Origin: Falsiroseomonas sp050563545
GTDB lineage: Bacteria; Pseudomonadota; Alphaproteobacteria; Acetobacterales; Acetobacteraceae
Reading direction: 5' to 3'
NCBI RefSeq assembly: GCF_050563545.1
Contig: NZ_JBNXUM010000011.1
Location: forward strand, 146,585-210,584
Length of the DNA stretch: 64,000 nt
In this document: positions 33,028 through 41,573 of the stretch, piece by piece
How positions within the stretch are numbered: the first letter of the stretch is position 1
Layout: each line of letters opens with the position of its first letter
Notes under the pieces: model-generated
What the model was told of the DNA's origin: nothing
The model's database searches: none
What the model saw: the letters and a program-made list of their open reading frames with translations, nothing else
Made by a program: the position numbers and the translations under genes

Positions 33028-34133
33028 CACGCCAGCCCGTAGAGTGCCCGTGCGTTGTCGAGGAAGAAGCCCTGTCGCGCCGCGCCTTCCAGCGGGACGG
33101 GCAGGCTCCAGGCGGGATCGTCGTAGTCCCAATGCGGGTAGTCCGTGGCGAAGACCAGGCGATCGGCACCGATCCACTCGATCACGTCGTTGAGGTGCCG
33201 CTTGCGCTCCGGCTCCTCCATCGGCTGGGTCGTCAGCCAGACATGATCGCGGATGTACGCCGAGGGCTTGCGGCGGAGATGCGGCGTCTCCTCCCGCAGG
33301 CGGGACCAGACCTTGTCGAGCCGCCACGCATGCGCGGGCAGCCAGGCGAAGCCGGCCTCGATGAGGACCAGACGCAGGCGGGGGAAGCGCTCAAAGACGC
33401 CCTCGATCACCAGGCTCGTCAGTTGCGCCTGGCAGGCCTGGGCATGGCCGACCATCTCCTCGATGTAGAAGGATGGCCAGCCGCCGCCGGTGACGGGATA
33501 GCCGCCATAGCCGAAGGCGTGCACGCCGACGGGCAGGCCGGCTTCCTGCGCGGCCTCGTAGATCGGCCAATAGCGGCGCTGGCCCAGCGGCTCCGCGGTG
33601 CGGGACAGCAGCAGGACCTGCACGAAATCCTTGTGGCCGGCCCAGTGGCGGATCTCGGCGGCGGCGGCCTGCGCGTCCTCATACGGCACGACGACGGAGC
33701 CCTTGAGGCGGCTGTCCTTCGACGTCCATTCCGCGACCTGCCATTCGTTCAGCGCACGCGCCAGCGCGGCGCTGAAATCCAGGTTCTGCGCCGCGCCGGC
33801 CGCCGGCGCGATGACGTTCAACACGCCGAGCGCCACGTTATTGGGATCGAGGTGCTGGCGCTGCATGAAGCCCAGGTCGCTGCCGGGCCGTCCGCCCGGC
33901 GGCCAGGCATCGCGCCGCGCGGCATCGGGCTGGCCCTTGGGGTAAGCGGGGCCCGACTGATAGCCGTGCCGCGGCAGTATCCCGAAGCTCTGCATGTGGC
34001 GCTGCCAGCGCGTGGGCAGGTAGGGCAGTATGTCGCTGGCCTGCGCGAGGCAAGGATGGATGTCGCCATCCGCCATAGCGGGCCGGCTGCCCGCGGCGGG
34101 CCGCGGCGTCGTCGCTGGTGCCTGGACGTTCAT
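33027..34133 (-). CDS. amidohydrolase family protein (PF04909), copy B
   Basis: 368 residues, metal-dependent TIM-barrel hydrolase. Landmarks are DGDIHPCLA near residue 23, EAGLPVGVHAFGYGGYPVTGGGWPSFYIEE in the middle, LVLIEAGFAWLPAHAWRLD, and VFATDYPHWDYDDP near the end. The first motif is D-x-H-P rather than the usual H-x-H, as often in this subgroup. PF04909 includes decarboxylases of aromatic or unsaturated acids (ACMSD, gamma-resorcylate) and lactonases. It overlaps copy A (ATGA) and the Rieske gene (TGATG). Copies A and B are clear paralogues, so they may act on related substrates or form a heteromer. Confidence 0.87.
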   Translation of the reverse strand: MNVQAPATTPRPAAGSRPAMADGDIHPCLAQASDILPYLPTRWQRHMQSFGILPRHGYQSGPAYPKGQPDAARRDAWPPGGRPGSDLGFMQRQHLDPNNVALGVLNVIAPAAGAAQNLDFSAALARALNEWQVAEWTSKDSRLKGSVVVPYEDAQAAAAEIRHWAGHKDFVQVLLLSRTAEPLGQRRYWPIYEAAQEAGLPVGVHAFGYGGYPVTGGGWPSFYIEEMVGHAQACQAQLTSLVIEGVFERFPRLRLVLIEAGFAWLPAHAWRLDKVWSRLREETPHLRRKPSAYIRDHVWLTTQPMEEPERKRHLNDVIEWIGADRLVFATDYPHWDYDDPAWSLPVPLEGAARQGFFLDNARALYGLA

Positions 34134-35194
34134 GCCACGCACTCCTGCAGCCGCGCATAGGTCGCGCGCGGGTTGTCCAGCATGATCCGGCGCGCCAGCG
34201 CCTCCGGCAAGGCCGGCGGCAGCGCGCCGTCGCCGTCGAACTGCCAATGCGGCCAGTCCGTGGAGAACAGAAGCAGCTCCTCCGATCCCATCTGCTCGAT
34301 CACGCGCATCAGGTCGGCTTCGTTCGGCGGGCCGTCCACGGGCTGCAGCGTCAGGCGGACCTGGTGGCGGATGATCTCGGGCGGCGGGCGGTCCACCCAG
34401 GGGATCTCCATCCGCAGCCCGCGCCAGTATTTGTGCAGCCGCCACATGTAGGCCGGCAGCCAGGTGAAGCCGGATTCGATCAGCACGACGCGGAGATTGG
34501 GGAAGCGGCCGAAGACGCCCTCGCAGACCAGGCTCGTCAGCGAGGTCTGCAGCCCCGCGGCCTGCGCGGCGTAGTCCTCGGTGTAGTAGCTCGGCCAGCC
34601 CACGGGCGTGACGGGATGGCGGTAGGCCGATCCGGCATGGATCCCGATCGCCAGGCCGTGGCGTTCCGCCGCCGCATAGATCGGCCAATGCGCGCGGCGC
34701 CCGAGCGGGAGGTCGTGCATCGCGGGCAGCAGCACCTGCACGAAGCGGCGGTCGGCGGCGCGGCGCTCGATCTCCTCCACCGCGAGCTCCGCATTCTGGA
34801 TCGGCACGACAATGGACCCGCGCAGCCGCGGATCGCGATCGAGCCACTCCGCCGCAAGCCAGTCGTTGACCGCGCGCGCATAGGCCGCCGCCATGTCCTC
34901 GCTGAACAGCACGGTCACGCCGTAGAGCACGTTGCAGATCGCGGCCGAGAGGCCGAAGCCGTCCAGCGCCTGCGTCCGCAACTGATCGAGATCCGCGCCC
35001 GGCTTGCCCGCCGCAGGCCGCCAATCCGGCCGCGCCGACAGCGGGACGCGCAGCGGATACGCGACGGTGTCGAGGTCATGCACCCCGCGATGCACCAGCA
35101 TGTCGCGCCAGTGATCGTCGAAATACGGCAGCAGCGCCTTCAGCGACGGCACCGCCGGATGGATGTCGCAATCTATCGCGCCGGCGGTTCGCAT
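34130..35194 (-). CDS. amidohydrolase family protein (PF04909), copy A
   Basis: 354 residues with the same layout as copy B: IDCDIHPAVPSLKALLPYF at the N-terminus, GIHAGSAYRHPVTPVGWPSYYTEDY in the middle, LRVVLIESGFTWLPAYMWRLHKYWRG, and FSTDWPHWQFDGDG near the C-terminus. The metal site is again D-x-H. Start ATG shares its first base with the glycoside hydrolase stop (TGATG). Likely cytoplasmic. Lactone hydrolysis or non-oxidative decarboxylation are the likely reaction types. Confidence 0.87.
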   Translation of the reverse strand: MRTAGAIDCDIHPAVPSLKALLPYFDDHWRDMLVHRGVHDLDTVAYPLRVPLSARPDWRPAAGKPGADLDQLRTQALDGFGLSAAICNVLYGVTVLFSEDMAAAYARAVNDWLAAEWLDRDPRLRGSIVVPIQNAELAVEEIERRAADRRFVQVLLPAMHDLPLGRRAHWPIYAAAERHGLAIGIHAGSAYRHPVTPVGWPSYYTEDYAAQAAGLQTSLTSLVCEGVFGRFPNLRVVLIESGFTWLPAYMWRLHKYWRGLRMEIPWVDRPPPEIIRHQVRLTLQPVDGPPNEADLMRVIEQMGSEELLLFSTDWPHWQFDGDGALPPALPEALARRIMLDNPRATYARLQECVA

Positions 35195-36441
35195 CACCGC
35201 GTGCCCTCCAGCAGCAGCGCGATTGCCGCCGTCCAGGAGAAGGTGGCCCCGCCGATGCCCTGGCCCGTGGTGGGGTCGAAGTATTCGCTGAAGCCGTGCG
35301 CGTCGATCAGCGTCAGCGTGTCGCCCTCCACGCGCCGCGCCAGCGCGTCGTGCCCGTTGCCGCGCAAGCCGTCCGCGATCATCCAGTTCACCACCGCCCA
35401 GACCGGCCCGCGCCAGTAGCGCAGGGGCTCGAATTGTGGATGGGCGGGATCGGTGGAGGGCACGAGCCATCGCACCATCCCCGCCCACGCTTGCAGCGTC
35501 GCCGCCAGCGCGGCTTCATGCGGCGACTCGCCCGCAAACAGCGGCAGGAACCCCGCCGAGGTCCGTACCGGGATCGCCGCGCCCGAAATCAGGTCGCGCG
35601 AGAGGTAGAAGCCGTCCTGCCAAAGCGTCTCCAGCGCCGGCGCCATGCGGGCGATGCGCCCCTCGATCTCCGTGCGCTCCGCCGGCGTGCCGAAGCGCGT
35701 GGCGAGCGCGGCCAGGTCGCGCTCCGCCCGCAGCAGGATCGCGTTCGTCCCGACATCGGCGACGCGCAACGGCGACGCGGCGAGCATCCCTGCGGGATCC
35801 CACCCCGCATCCGCGAAACACTCCACCAGGTGGATGAAGCGCTGGTAGTCGATCGCGCGTGGCCGGAAGGCGGGATCGACATGGCCGGTGTCGCGCCGGC
35901 GGATCGCGTTGCGCGTCGTGGTCGGCACGCGATCGAGCGCCGCGTCCCAGGCCGGGCTGTTGTCCATCCCCGTTTCCCAGGGATGCAGCGTCGTTACGAG
36001 GCCCGTTCCCTGCGGATCGCGCGCGCGGGCCCACCAGCGATGATTGTCGCGCAGCTTCGGCCAGATCGCGGCCATCCGCGCCTCGCTGCCGGAACCGGGC
36101 GCCGATTCCAGCACCTTGCGCGCCGCGGTCGCCAGCACCGGCGGCTGGGTGATGCCGGATGTTCGCGGATCGCGCTCGATCCCCCACACATCCGGGCCGG
36201 GAAAGTAGTCGTCGGACGGCGCGTGGAAGACGATCTGCGGGATCAGCCCGTCGTCCCACTCGCCGCGCAGCAGGCTCTCGATCTCGGCCCAGGCGCGCGG
36301 CGCGTCGAAGGTCGCGAAGCCCATCGCGACGAAGGCGGAATCCCAGTTCCACTGGAAAGGATAGAGCCGGTCCGTCGGCACGGTGTAGCCGCCGCGGTCA
36401 TTCGCGCGCAGCACGCCCTGCGCGGCAAGGCGGTCGATCAT
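35194..36441 (-). CDS. glycoside hydrolase, trehalase/MGH1-like (alpha,alpha)6 barrel
   Basis: 415 residues without a signal peptide, so intracellular. Segments typical of the GH63/GH37-like barrel are LYPFQWNWDSAFVAMGFA, LHPWETGMDNSPAWDAAL, FQPLRYWRGP-like EPLRYWRGPVWAVVNWM and GFSEYFDPTTGQGIGGATFSWTAA. Homologues include mannosylglycerate and glucosylglycerate hydrolases. It overlaps both neighbours (ATGA with the ATPase, TGATG with amidohydrolase A). Together with the ABC importer this implies uptake of an intact glycoside followed by cleavage inside the cell. Confidence 0.85.
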   Translation of the reverse strand: MIDRLAAQGVLRANDRGGYTVPTDRLYPFQWNWDSAFVAMGFATFDAPRAWAEIESLLRGEWDDGLIPQIVFHAPSDDYFPGPDVWGIERDPRTSGITQPPVLATAARKVLESAPGSGSEARMAAIWPKLRDNHRWWARARDPQGTGLVTTLHPWETGMDNSPAWDAALDRVPTTTRNAIRRRDTGHVDPAFRPRAIDYQRFIHLVECFADAGWDPAGMLAASPLRVADVGTNAILLRAERDLAALATRFGTPAERTEIEGRIARMAPALETLWQDGFYLSRDLISGAAIPVRTSAGFLPLFAGESPHEAALAATLQAWAGMVRWLVPSTDPAHPQFEPLRYWRGPVWAVVNWMIADGLRGNGHDALARRVEGDTLTLIDAHGFSEYFDPTTGQGIGGATFSWTAAIALLLEGTR

Positions 36442-37496
36442 TGCGCGCGCTCCAGCGCCATACCCGTATCGGCCTGCATCCAGTTCAAGCGATCCAGCCG
36501 CGGCTTCAGTTCCATCACGCGCCCGGGCCGCAGATCGGCATCGAGGTCGTGCGGCACGACGACGCGCATCTGCTGTCCTTCCGCCGTGCCGGTCAGCAGG
36601 ACATGCGATCCCAGCGGTTCCGCCACGCGCAGTTCGAACCGGAAACCCTGGCCGGGCTCGGCGGGCGAGAGGTCCTCCGCGCGCAGGCCGAGCAGCACGT
36701 CGCCATCCCGCGCCTTGACCGGCAGCGAAAGCGCCCCCAGCCGCGCGACACCGCCCGCCGCGGACAGCTTCACGAAATTCATCGGCGGCGAACCCACGAA
36801 ACCGCCGACGAAGCGCGTGCGGGGGTGGTGGTAGATCTCGGTGGGCGAGCCGATCTGCACGATCTCGCCGGCCTGCATCACCGCGATGCGGTCCGCCAGG
36901 CCCATTGCTTCCGTCTGGTCATGGGTGACGTAGATCGTCGTGGTGCCGCCATCGGCCAGGACCGATTTCAGCTCCGCCCGCATCTCCAGCCGCAGCAGCG
37001 CGTCCAGGTTAGACAGCGGCTCGTCCATCAGCAGGACCGCGGGTTCCACTGCCAGCGCGCGCGCCACCGCCACGCGCTGGCGCTGCCCGCCCGAAAGCTG
37101 TGCGGGGTAGCGCTGGAGATAGGGCTCGATATGCAGCAGCGCCGCGGCGCGCGCGACCTGCTGCTGCACGCGGTCCTTCGGTGCCCGCGCCATACGCAGG
37201 CCGAAGGCCACGTTCTCGAAGACCGTCAGATGGGGGAAGACCGCGTAGTTCTGGAAGACCATCGCCAGGCCCCGCGCGCGCGGGGGCAGGGTGCTGACAT
37301 CGCGCTCCCCGATCAGCACGCGGCCCGCGCTCTGCGTCTCGAGCCCTGCGACGATGCGCAGCAGCGTGGTCTTGCCGCAGCCGGACGGGCCGAGCAGCGC
37401 CAGGAACTCGCCATCGCGCACTTCCAGCGCGACCTGCTTCAACGCCTGCACGCCGCCGAATTCCTTGCGGATGCCCTCGATGACGATGCGGGCCAT
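36438..37496 (-). CDS. ABC transporter ATP-binding protein, carbohydrate (CUT1/MalK-like) type
   Basis: 352 residues. Walker A is GPSGCGKTT (about 35-43), the Q-loop region is FQNYAVFPHLTVFENVAFGL, the signature LSGGQRQRVAVARAL, Walker B VLLMDEPLSNLDALLR, and the switch His is in YVTHDQTEAM. The C-terminal TOBE domain (DVLLGLRAEDLSPAEPG) matches MalK/UgpC-type ATPases. It energises the two permeases encoded upstream. Confidence 0.93.
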   Translation of the reverse strand: MARIVIEGIRKEFGGVQALKQVALEVRDGEFLALLGPSGCGKTTLLRIVAGLETQSAGRVLIGERDVSTLPPRARGLAMVFQNYAVFPHLTVFENVAFGLRMARAPKDRVQQQVARAAALLHIEPYLQRYPAQLSGGQRQRVAVARALAVEPAVLLMDEPLSNLDALLRLEMRAELKSVLADGGTTTIYVTHDQTEAMGLADRIAVMQAGEIVQIGSPTEIYHHPRTRFVGGFVGSPPMNFVKLSAAGGVARLGALSLPVKARDGDVLLGLRAEDLSPAEPGQGFRFELRVAEPLGSHVLLTGTAEGQQMRVVVPHDLDADLRPGRVMELKPRLDRLNWMQADTGMALERAQ

Positions 37497-37502
37497 GCTC
37501 TC

Positions 37503-38309
37503 CTACCGGTTGCCGATGCCCCACATCGCGAAGAGGCGATTGCGGACGAGGAAGATGAAGAGGATGGCGGGCAGGATCAGGATCAGCCCACCCGCGAATT
37601 GCAGGTGCAGCGGCGATTCCGACAGTACCGACAGCAGATAGGCCGTCAGCGTGCGGTGCCGCACCGTGAGCACCGAGGCCGCGAAGACCTCGTTCCAGGA
37701 CAGCACGAAGGCGAAGATCGACGCCGCCGCAATCCCCGGCAGGGCCAGCGGCAGCACCACCCGGACGAACGCCGTGAAGCGGGAGCAGCCGAAGACCCAG
37801 GCGGCCTCTTCTAATTCGCGGGGGATCCCCTGGAACAGGCTGGCGCAGACCAGCGTCGCGAAGGGCGTCGCCAGCACCGCATGCAGCAGCGCGACGCCGA
37901 AGGGCGTGTCGTAGACGCCGAGGCGGATGAAGGACACGGTCAGCGGCAGCGCCAGGATCGCGACGGGAAAGGCGCGCGTCATCAGGATCAGCACGCGATA
38001 GGCGCCGGCGCCGCGGAAGCTGAATCGCGCCAGCGCATAGCCCGCCGGCACGCCGAAGAGCAGCGCGATCGCCATGCAGAGGGAGGCCGCCTGCACGCTG
38101 ACCCAGGTCGCCGCCCATACCCCGTCGATCGCGAAGAAGCCGCGCAGCGTCTCGAGCCGCAGATCATCGAAGCCCACCGATTTCGGCCAGCGCGAGACGA
38201 AGTCCCGCCCGCCCAGCGCGCCGAGCGCCAGCAGCGCGATCGGCACCAGCGTCCAGGTGCAGAGCGCCGCGACGCCGCCGGCCAGCAGCCACTTGCCGAA
38301 CGGCTTCAC
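37503..38309 (-). CDS. ABC transporter permease, MalG-like
   Basis: 268 residues with six predicted transmembrane helices. The EAA loop is IPRELEEAAWVFGCSRFTAFVRVVLPLALPGIAA, which docks on the ATPase. The N-terminal helix WLLAGGVAALCTWTLVPIALLALGALGG and the C-terminal AGGLILILPAILFIFLVRNRLFAMWGIGNR are typical of the MalG/ThuG subfamily. Start overlaps the other permease stop as ATGA. Inner membrane. Confidence 0.92.
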   Translation of the reverse strand: MKPFGKWLLAGGVAALCTWTLVPIALLALGALGGRDFVSRWPKSVGFDDLRLETLRGFFAIDGVWAATWVSVQAASLCMAIALLFGVPAGYALARFSFRGAGAYRVLILMTRAFPVAILALPLTVSFIRLGVYDTPFGVALLHAVLATPFATLVCASLFQGIPRELEEAAWVFGCSRFTAFVRVVLPLALPGIAAASIFAFVLSWNEVFAASVLTVRHRTLTAYLLSVLSESPLHLQFAGGLILILPAILFIFLVRNRLFAMWGIGNR

Positions 38310-39160
38310 GACCGCTGCTCCGCCGGCGTGCGAAGGACAACCAGGTAGACCACGGTCGCCGCGAGCGAGATCGCCATGACCAGCACCGCATAGGCCGCCG
38401 CGACGCCGTAGTCCTGGCTCGCGTATTGCCAGTTGAAGGCCTCGCTCACCATCACCGGGAAGTTGCGGCCGCCCAGCGCCATGGCCATGGCGAACATCTC
38501 GAAGGCCAGCACGGTGCGCAGGATCAGCGCGGTCTGGATCGAGGGCCTGAGCAGCGGCAGCGTCACGCGGCGGAATCGCTGCCAGGGCGTGGCGCCGAAG
38601 ACCTCGGCGGCTTCTTCGAATTCCTTGGGCAGAAGCTGCACGCCCGCCAGCAGGATGACGAAGACGATCGCGGTGGCGCGCCAGACCTCCGCCACCACGA
38701 TCGCGGCGAGCAGCGCCATCGGCGTCTCATAGGTCAGCCAGCTCTGCGGCGTGCTGACGACGCCGAGGTGGAACAGCGCCGAATTCACCCAGCCAAGATC
38801 CGTCAGCAGCGCCAGCCAAACCAGCCCCGCCGCGAGGTCAGAGATGCCGAGCGGGATGCTCCACACCCAGAGGATCAGGTCGCGGCCCTTGCCGACATGC
38901 CGCAGCATCATCGTCATCGCCAGCGCCAGCGCGACCTGCAGCGGCACCGCCAACAGCACGACGCTGAAGGTGTTGCGGATCGCCTCCTCGAAATTGAGGT
39001 CGTCCGCCATCCGCGCGAAATTGCCGGCCGACCAGGCGCCGGTCGCCTGGAAGGCCAGCATGGCCGTCTGCACCAGCGGCGTGATGAACAGCACGCCGAG
39101 GAAGATCACCGAAGGCGCGACCAGCAGATAGGGCAAGGCGCGGCTTCGGTGCGACGGCAT
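38306..39160 (-). CDS. ABC transporter permease, MalF/UgpA-like
   Basis: 284 residues with six predicted transmembrane helices. The EAA loop is LPKEFEEAAEVFGATPWQRFRRVTLPLLRPSI. The N-terminal PYLLVAPSVIFLGVLFITPLVQTAMLAF is characteristic of sugar-type permeases. Start codon shares a base with the binding-protein stop (TGATG), and the end overlaps the second permease. Confidence 0.92.
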   Translation of the reverse strand: MPSHRSRALPYLLVAPSVIFLGVLFITPLVQTAMLAFQATGAWSAGNFARMADDLNFEEAIRNTFSVVLLAVPLQVALALAMTMMLRHVGKGRDLILWVWSIPLGISDLAAGLVWLALLTDLGWVNSALFHLGVVSTPQSWLTYETPMALLAAIVVAEVWRATAIVFVILLAGVQLLPKEFEEAAEVFGATPWQRFRRVTLPLLRPSIQTALILRTVLAFEMFAMAMALGGRNFPVMVSEAFNWQYASQDYGVAAAYAVLVMAISLAATVVYLVVLRTPAEQRS

Positions 39161-40464
39161 CAGGCCACCTGGCAGGCGCCGGTCGAGGCCGGATCCGGCT
39201 TCCAGCAGGGCGCGCCAGTTTCCTGCATGATGCGGCGCAGCGCCTCGGCCTGGCGGTCCAGCGCCGCGCGCGGACGCTCCCGGCGCAGCACGATGCGCTG
39301 GAAGGTGTCCATGTACACCTTGTCGAACTCGCCGCCCTTCTGGTCGAGGCCGACCGGCAGCAGGCTGACCATCGCGTCGCGCGCCGCGGTCTGCCTGGCG
39401 ATCGCCTCCGCCGCGATCTTCAGCCCGGGCGAGAGGTCGTTCGGCATGGTCACGTTCACCACGGGGAAGAAGGCGGTGGCGCGCAGCGTGGCCACCTGCA
39501 CCTCCGGCCTGGTGAGGTAGTCGATCAGCCGCGCCGCGCCGGCCGCATCCGGGGCGCCTTCCGGGATCGAAAGGCCGGCGACGACCGGCATGAAGCCGCG
39601 GCCCTTCGGCCCGGCGGGTGCGGGGAAGGCCACGAATTCCTCGGGCTTCGCGTTCAGCGCGTCGATCAGCCGCGCGACATGGTCGAAGGCGATCCAGACC
39701 TCGCCGCTCATCAGCGGTTCCTGCATGAAGCCGTAGTTCGTGGAGTTCGGCTGCACGAAGCGCCACATGTCCGCGAACTTCGTCCACATGTCCTCCGCCG
39801 CGTCCGACCGAAAGGTCGTCACCACGCCGCCGGTGAAGGACGGGTAGAGGTAGCCCTGGAAGAAGCGGTGCATCAGCCCCGTCGGCCCCGCGGGGAAACC
39901 GAGCCGCCGCTGCCCCGTGCGCGTCGCGATGTTGTTCGCCCATTGCGCGAGCTGGTCGTAGGTCAGCGCGTTGATGTCGGCGCCTTCCGGCAGGAAGGGC
40001 AGGGCCTGGCGATGCGCGGCCATGTGGTAGGTCGCCTGCATCCAGGGGATGTAGCGCTGCTGCGCGGTGCCGAGCTTGCCGGATTCCACCATGTCCGCGT
40101 TGAACCCGCGCGGCGCGAGTTGCGCCATCAGGCTGTCGAGCGAGGACAGCGAGTTCGTCGAGACCAGCGGCAGCACCTCACCATGCAGTGCCCCGATGAC
40201 GCTGGTAGTGCGCGTCCCGCCCTGCTGCTCCGCGCGGACGCGCACGCCGAGCTGTGGAGGCTGCTCCGGCACGAAGTTCACGGGCGATCCGAAGCCCGAG
40301 AGGATCTCGCTGCGCATGCGCTGCGCGGATTCGATCGGGCGGAGCTGGGTCGAGAGGAAGACCAGCTCGCGCGCTTGCGCCCGGAGGTGGCGCGGCAGCG
40401 CGGCGAGAAGCGCGCCCAGTCCGGCGGCGCCGAGCCCTCGGCGCGTCAGGCCATCAACGGTCAT
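39160..40464 (-). CDS. periplasmic solute-binding protein of the operon (Tat-type signal)
   Basis: 434 residues. The N-terminus MTVDGLTRRGLGAAGLGALLAALPRHLRAQ has a twin-arginine motif (TRRGLG) and a cleavable hydrophobic stretch. The mature part fits family 1 extracellular solute-binding proteins (LMHRFFQGYLYPSF, SGEVWIAFDHVARLIDAL, GRGFMPVVAGLSIPEGAPDA). Ligand probably an oligosaccharide or glycoside, judged by the permease type and the neighbouring glycosidase. It overlaps the lacI end by 11 bp. Confidence 0.87.
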   Translation of the reverse strand: MTVDGLTRRGLGAAGLGALLAALPRHLRAQARELVFLSTQLRPIESAQRMRSEILSGFGSPVNFVPEQPPQLGVRVRAEQQGGTRTTSVIGALHGEVLPLVSTNSLSSLDSLMAQLAPRGFNADMVESGKLGTAQQRYIPWMQATYHMAAHRQALPFLPEGADINALTYDQLAQWANNIATRTGQRRLGFPAGPTGLMHRFFQGYLYPSFTGGVVTTFRSDAAEDMWTKFADMWRFVQPNSTNYGFMQEPLMSGEVWIAFDHVARLIDALNAKPEEFVAFPAPAGPKGRGFMPVVAGLSIPEGAPDAAGAARLIDYLTRPEVQVATLRATAFFPVVNVTMPNDLSPGLKIAAEAIARQTAARDAMVSLLPVGLDQKGGEFDKVYMDTFQRIVLRRERPRAALDRQAEALRRIMQETGAPCWKPDPASTGACQVA

Positions 40465-41518
40465 GGATCCTCTCTCCCTCCTGCTTCTTGCGCGTCGCTG
40501 CGCGCAGCGTCCGTCCTGGCGCCTTCCCGTCGGAGGCGCGCGGCACCAGCCTCGCCTGGCGCAGCACGCTCATCCCAGCGGGCGAGGCGCCGCCGAGGAG
40601 CGCCAGCATCATCTCCACCATTGCCGCGGCGGTTTCCTCCACCGCGGGCTCGAAGCTCGTCAGCGGCGGGTCCGTGTAGGTCGCAACGGGCAGGTTGTCG
40701 TAGCCGATGACGGAGACGTCGCGCCCCGCGCGCAGCCCGGCAGACGCGATGGCGTGCAGCGCGCCCACGGCCAGCCGATCCGTCGCGCAGAGAATCGCGG
40801 TCGGCGGCTGCGACGCGTGCAACAGGGATTGCGCCAGGCGGAAGCCATTTTCCTCGGTGGCCTCGGCGTCCAGCATGACGCCGGGGGCGACGCCGGCCTC
40901 CTTCAGCGCGGCGCGCCAGCCGGCTTCGCGGTGATGGGCGAAGCTGTACACGGCCGGCGCGTTGACCAGCGCGATCTTCCGGTGGCCGAAGCGCAGCAGG
41001 CGTTCCGTCGCCTCGCGGAAGGCCGCGGCCCCGTCCACGTCGACATGCGCATGTGCGCGGCGTTCCCGCGTGCGGCCATGCACGACGAAGGGCATCCCGC
41101 TGTCGAGGAGATAGCCGATGCGCGGATCGCGCCGGCGCGTGCGCGCGACGAAGATCCCGTCCACGCGCCGGTTCTCCACGAGCTGGCGATAGAGCGCCAT
41201 CTCCTGCTCGCCTGCCCGCGCGGCGGAGACGACGAGGTCGAGACCCGCCTGCGCCAGCAGCGGCCCGATCGTGCCGATCAGGCGGAGGAAGAACGCGTCC
41301 TCGAGCTGCCCCGGCCCGGTCGGCAGCACGATGCCGACGGCGTCGTTGGTGCCGGTGCGGAGGCGTCGCGCGGTGCGGTTGGCGCGGTAGCCGATGCGCG
41401 CGGCCTCGGCCTGGACGCGCGCGCGGGTCGCCGCCGCCACGTCGTCATAGCCCGCAAGCGCGCGGGAGACCGTGGTGACGGACAGCTCGAGCGCGGCCGC
41501 GATGCGGGCGAGCGACAC
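40454..41518 (-). CDS. LacI family transcriptional regulator, first gene of the operon
   Basis: 354 residues from a GTG at 41518. The LacI HTH is at the very N-terminus (VSLARIAAALELSVTTVSRALAGYDDVAAATRARV). The periplasmic-binding-like effector domain follows (NDAVGIVLPTGPGQLEDAFF, RVDGIFVARTRRRDPRIGYLL, AILCATDRLAVGALHAIASAG, SVIGYDNLPVATYTDPPLTS). It overlaps the binding-protein gene by 11 bp, so it is co-transcribed with the genes it should control. A near-perfect palindrome at 41554-41573 is the likely autoregulatory operator. Effector presumably a sugar released from the imported glycoside. Confidence 0.9.
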   Translation of the reverse strand: MSLARIAAALELSVTTVSRALAGYDDVAAATRARVQAEAARIGYRANRTARRLRTGTNDAVGIVLPTGPGQLEDAFFLRLIGTIGPLLAQAGLDLVVSAARAGEQEMALYRQLVENRRVDGIFVARTRRRDPRIGYLLDSGMPFVVHGRTRERRAHAHVDVDGAAAFREATERLLRFGHRKIALVNAPAVYSFAHHREAGWRAALKEAGVAPGVMLDAEATEENGFRLAQSLLHASQPPTAILCATDRLAVGALHAIASAGLRAGRDVSVIGYDNLPVATYTDPPLTSFEPAVEETAAAMVEMMLALLGGASPAGMSVLRQARLVPRASDGKAPGRTLRAATRKKQEGERIHDR

Positions 41519-41553
41519 GGTTCCGGGACGTCCCTCTCTTGCCCGGAATGAGG

Positions 41554-41573
41554 CGTCCAAATCGTTTTGGACG
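41554..41573. promoter_or_regulatory. probable LacI-family operator
   Basis: CGTCCAAATCGTTTTGGACG is an inverted repeat with 8-bp arms (CGTCCAAA / TTTGGACG), centred on the CG dinucleotide typical of LacI-family sites, with one mismatched pair next to the centre. It lies 36 bp upstream of the lacI start and begins immediately after the stop codon of the TIM-barrel isomerase gene. It is one of the few A/T-containing islands in the region. Confidence 0.8.
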
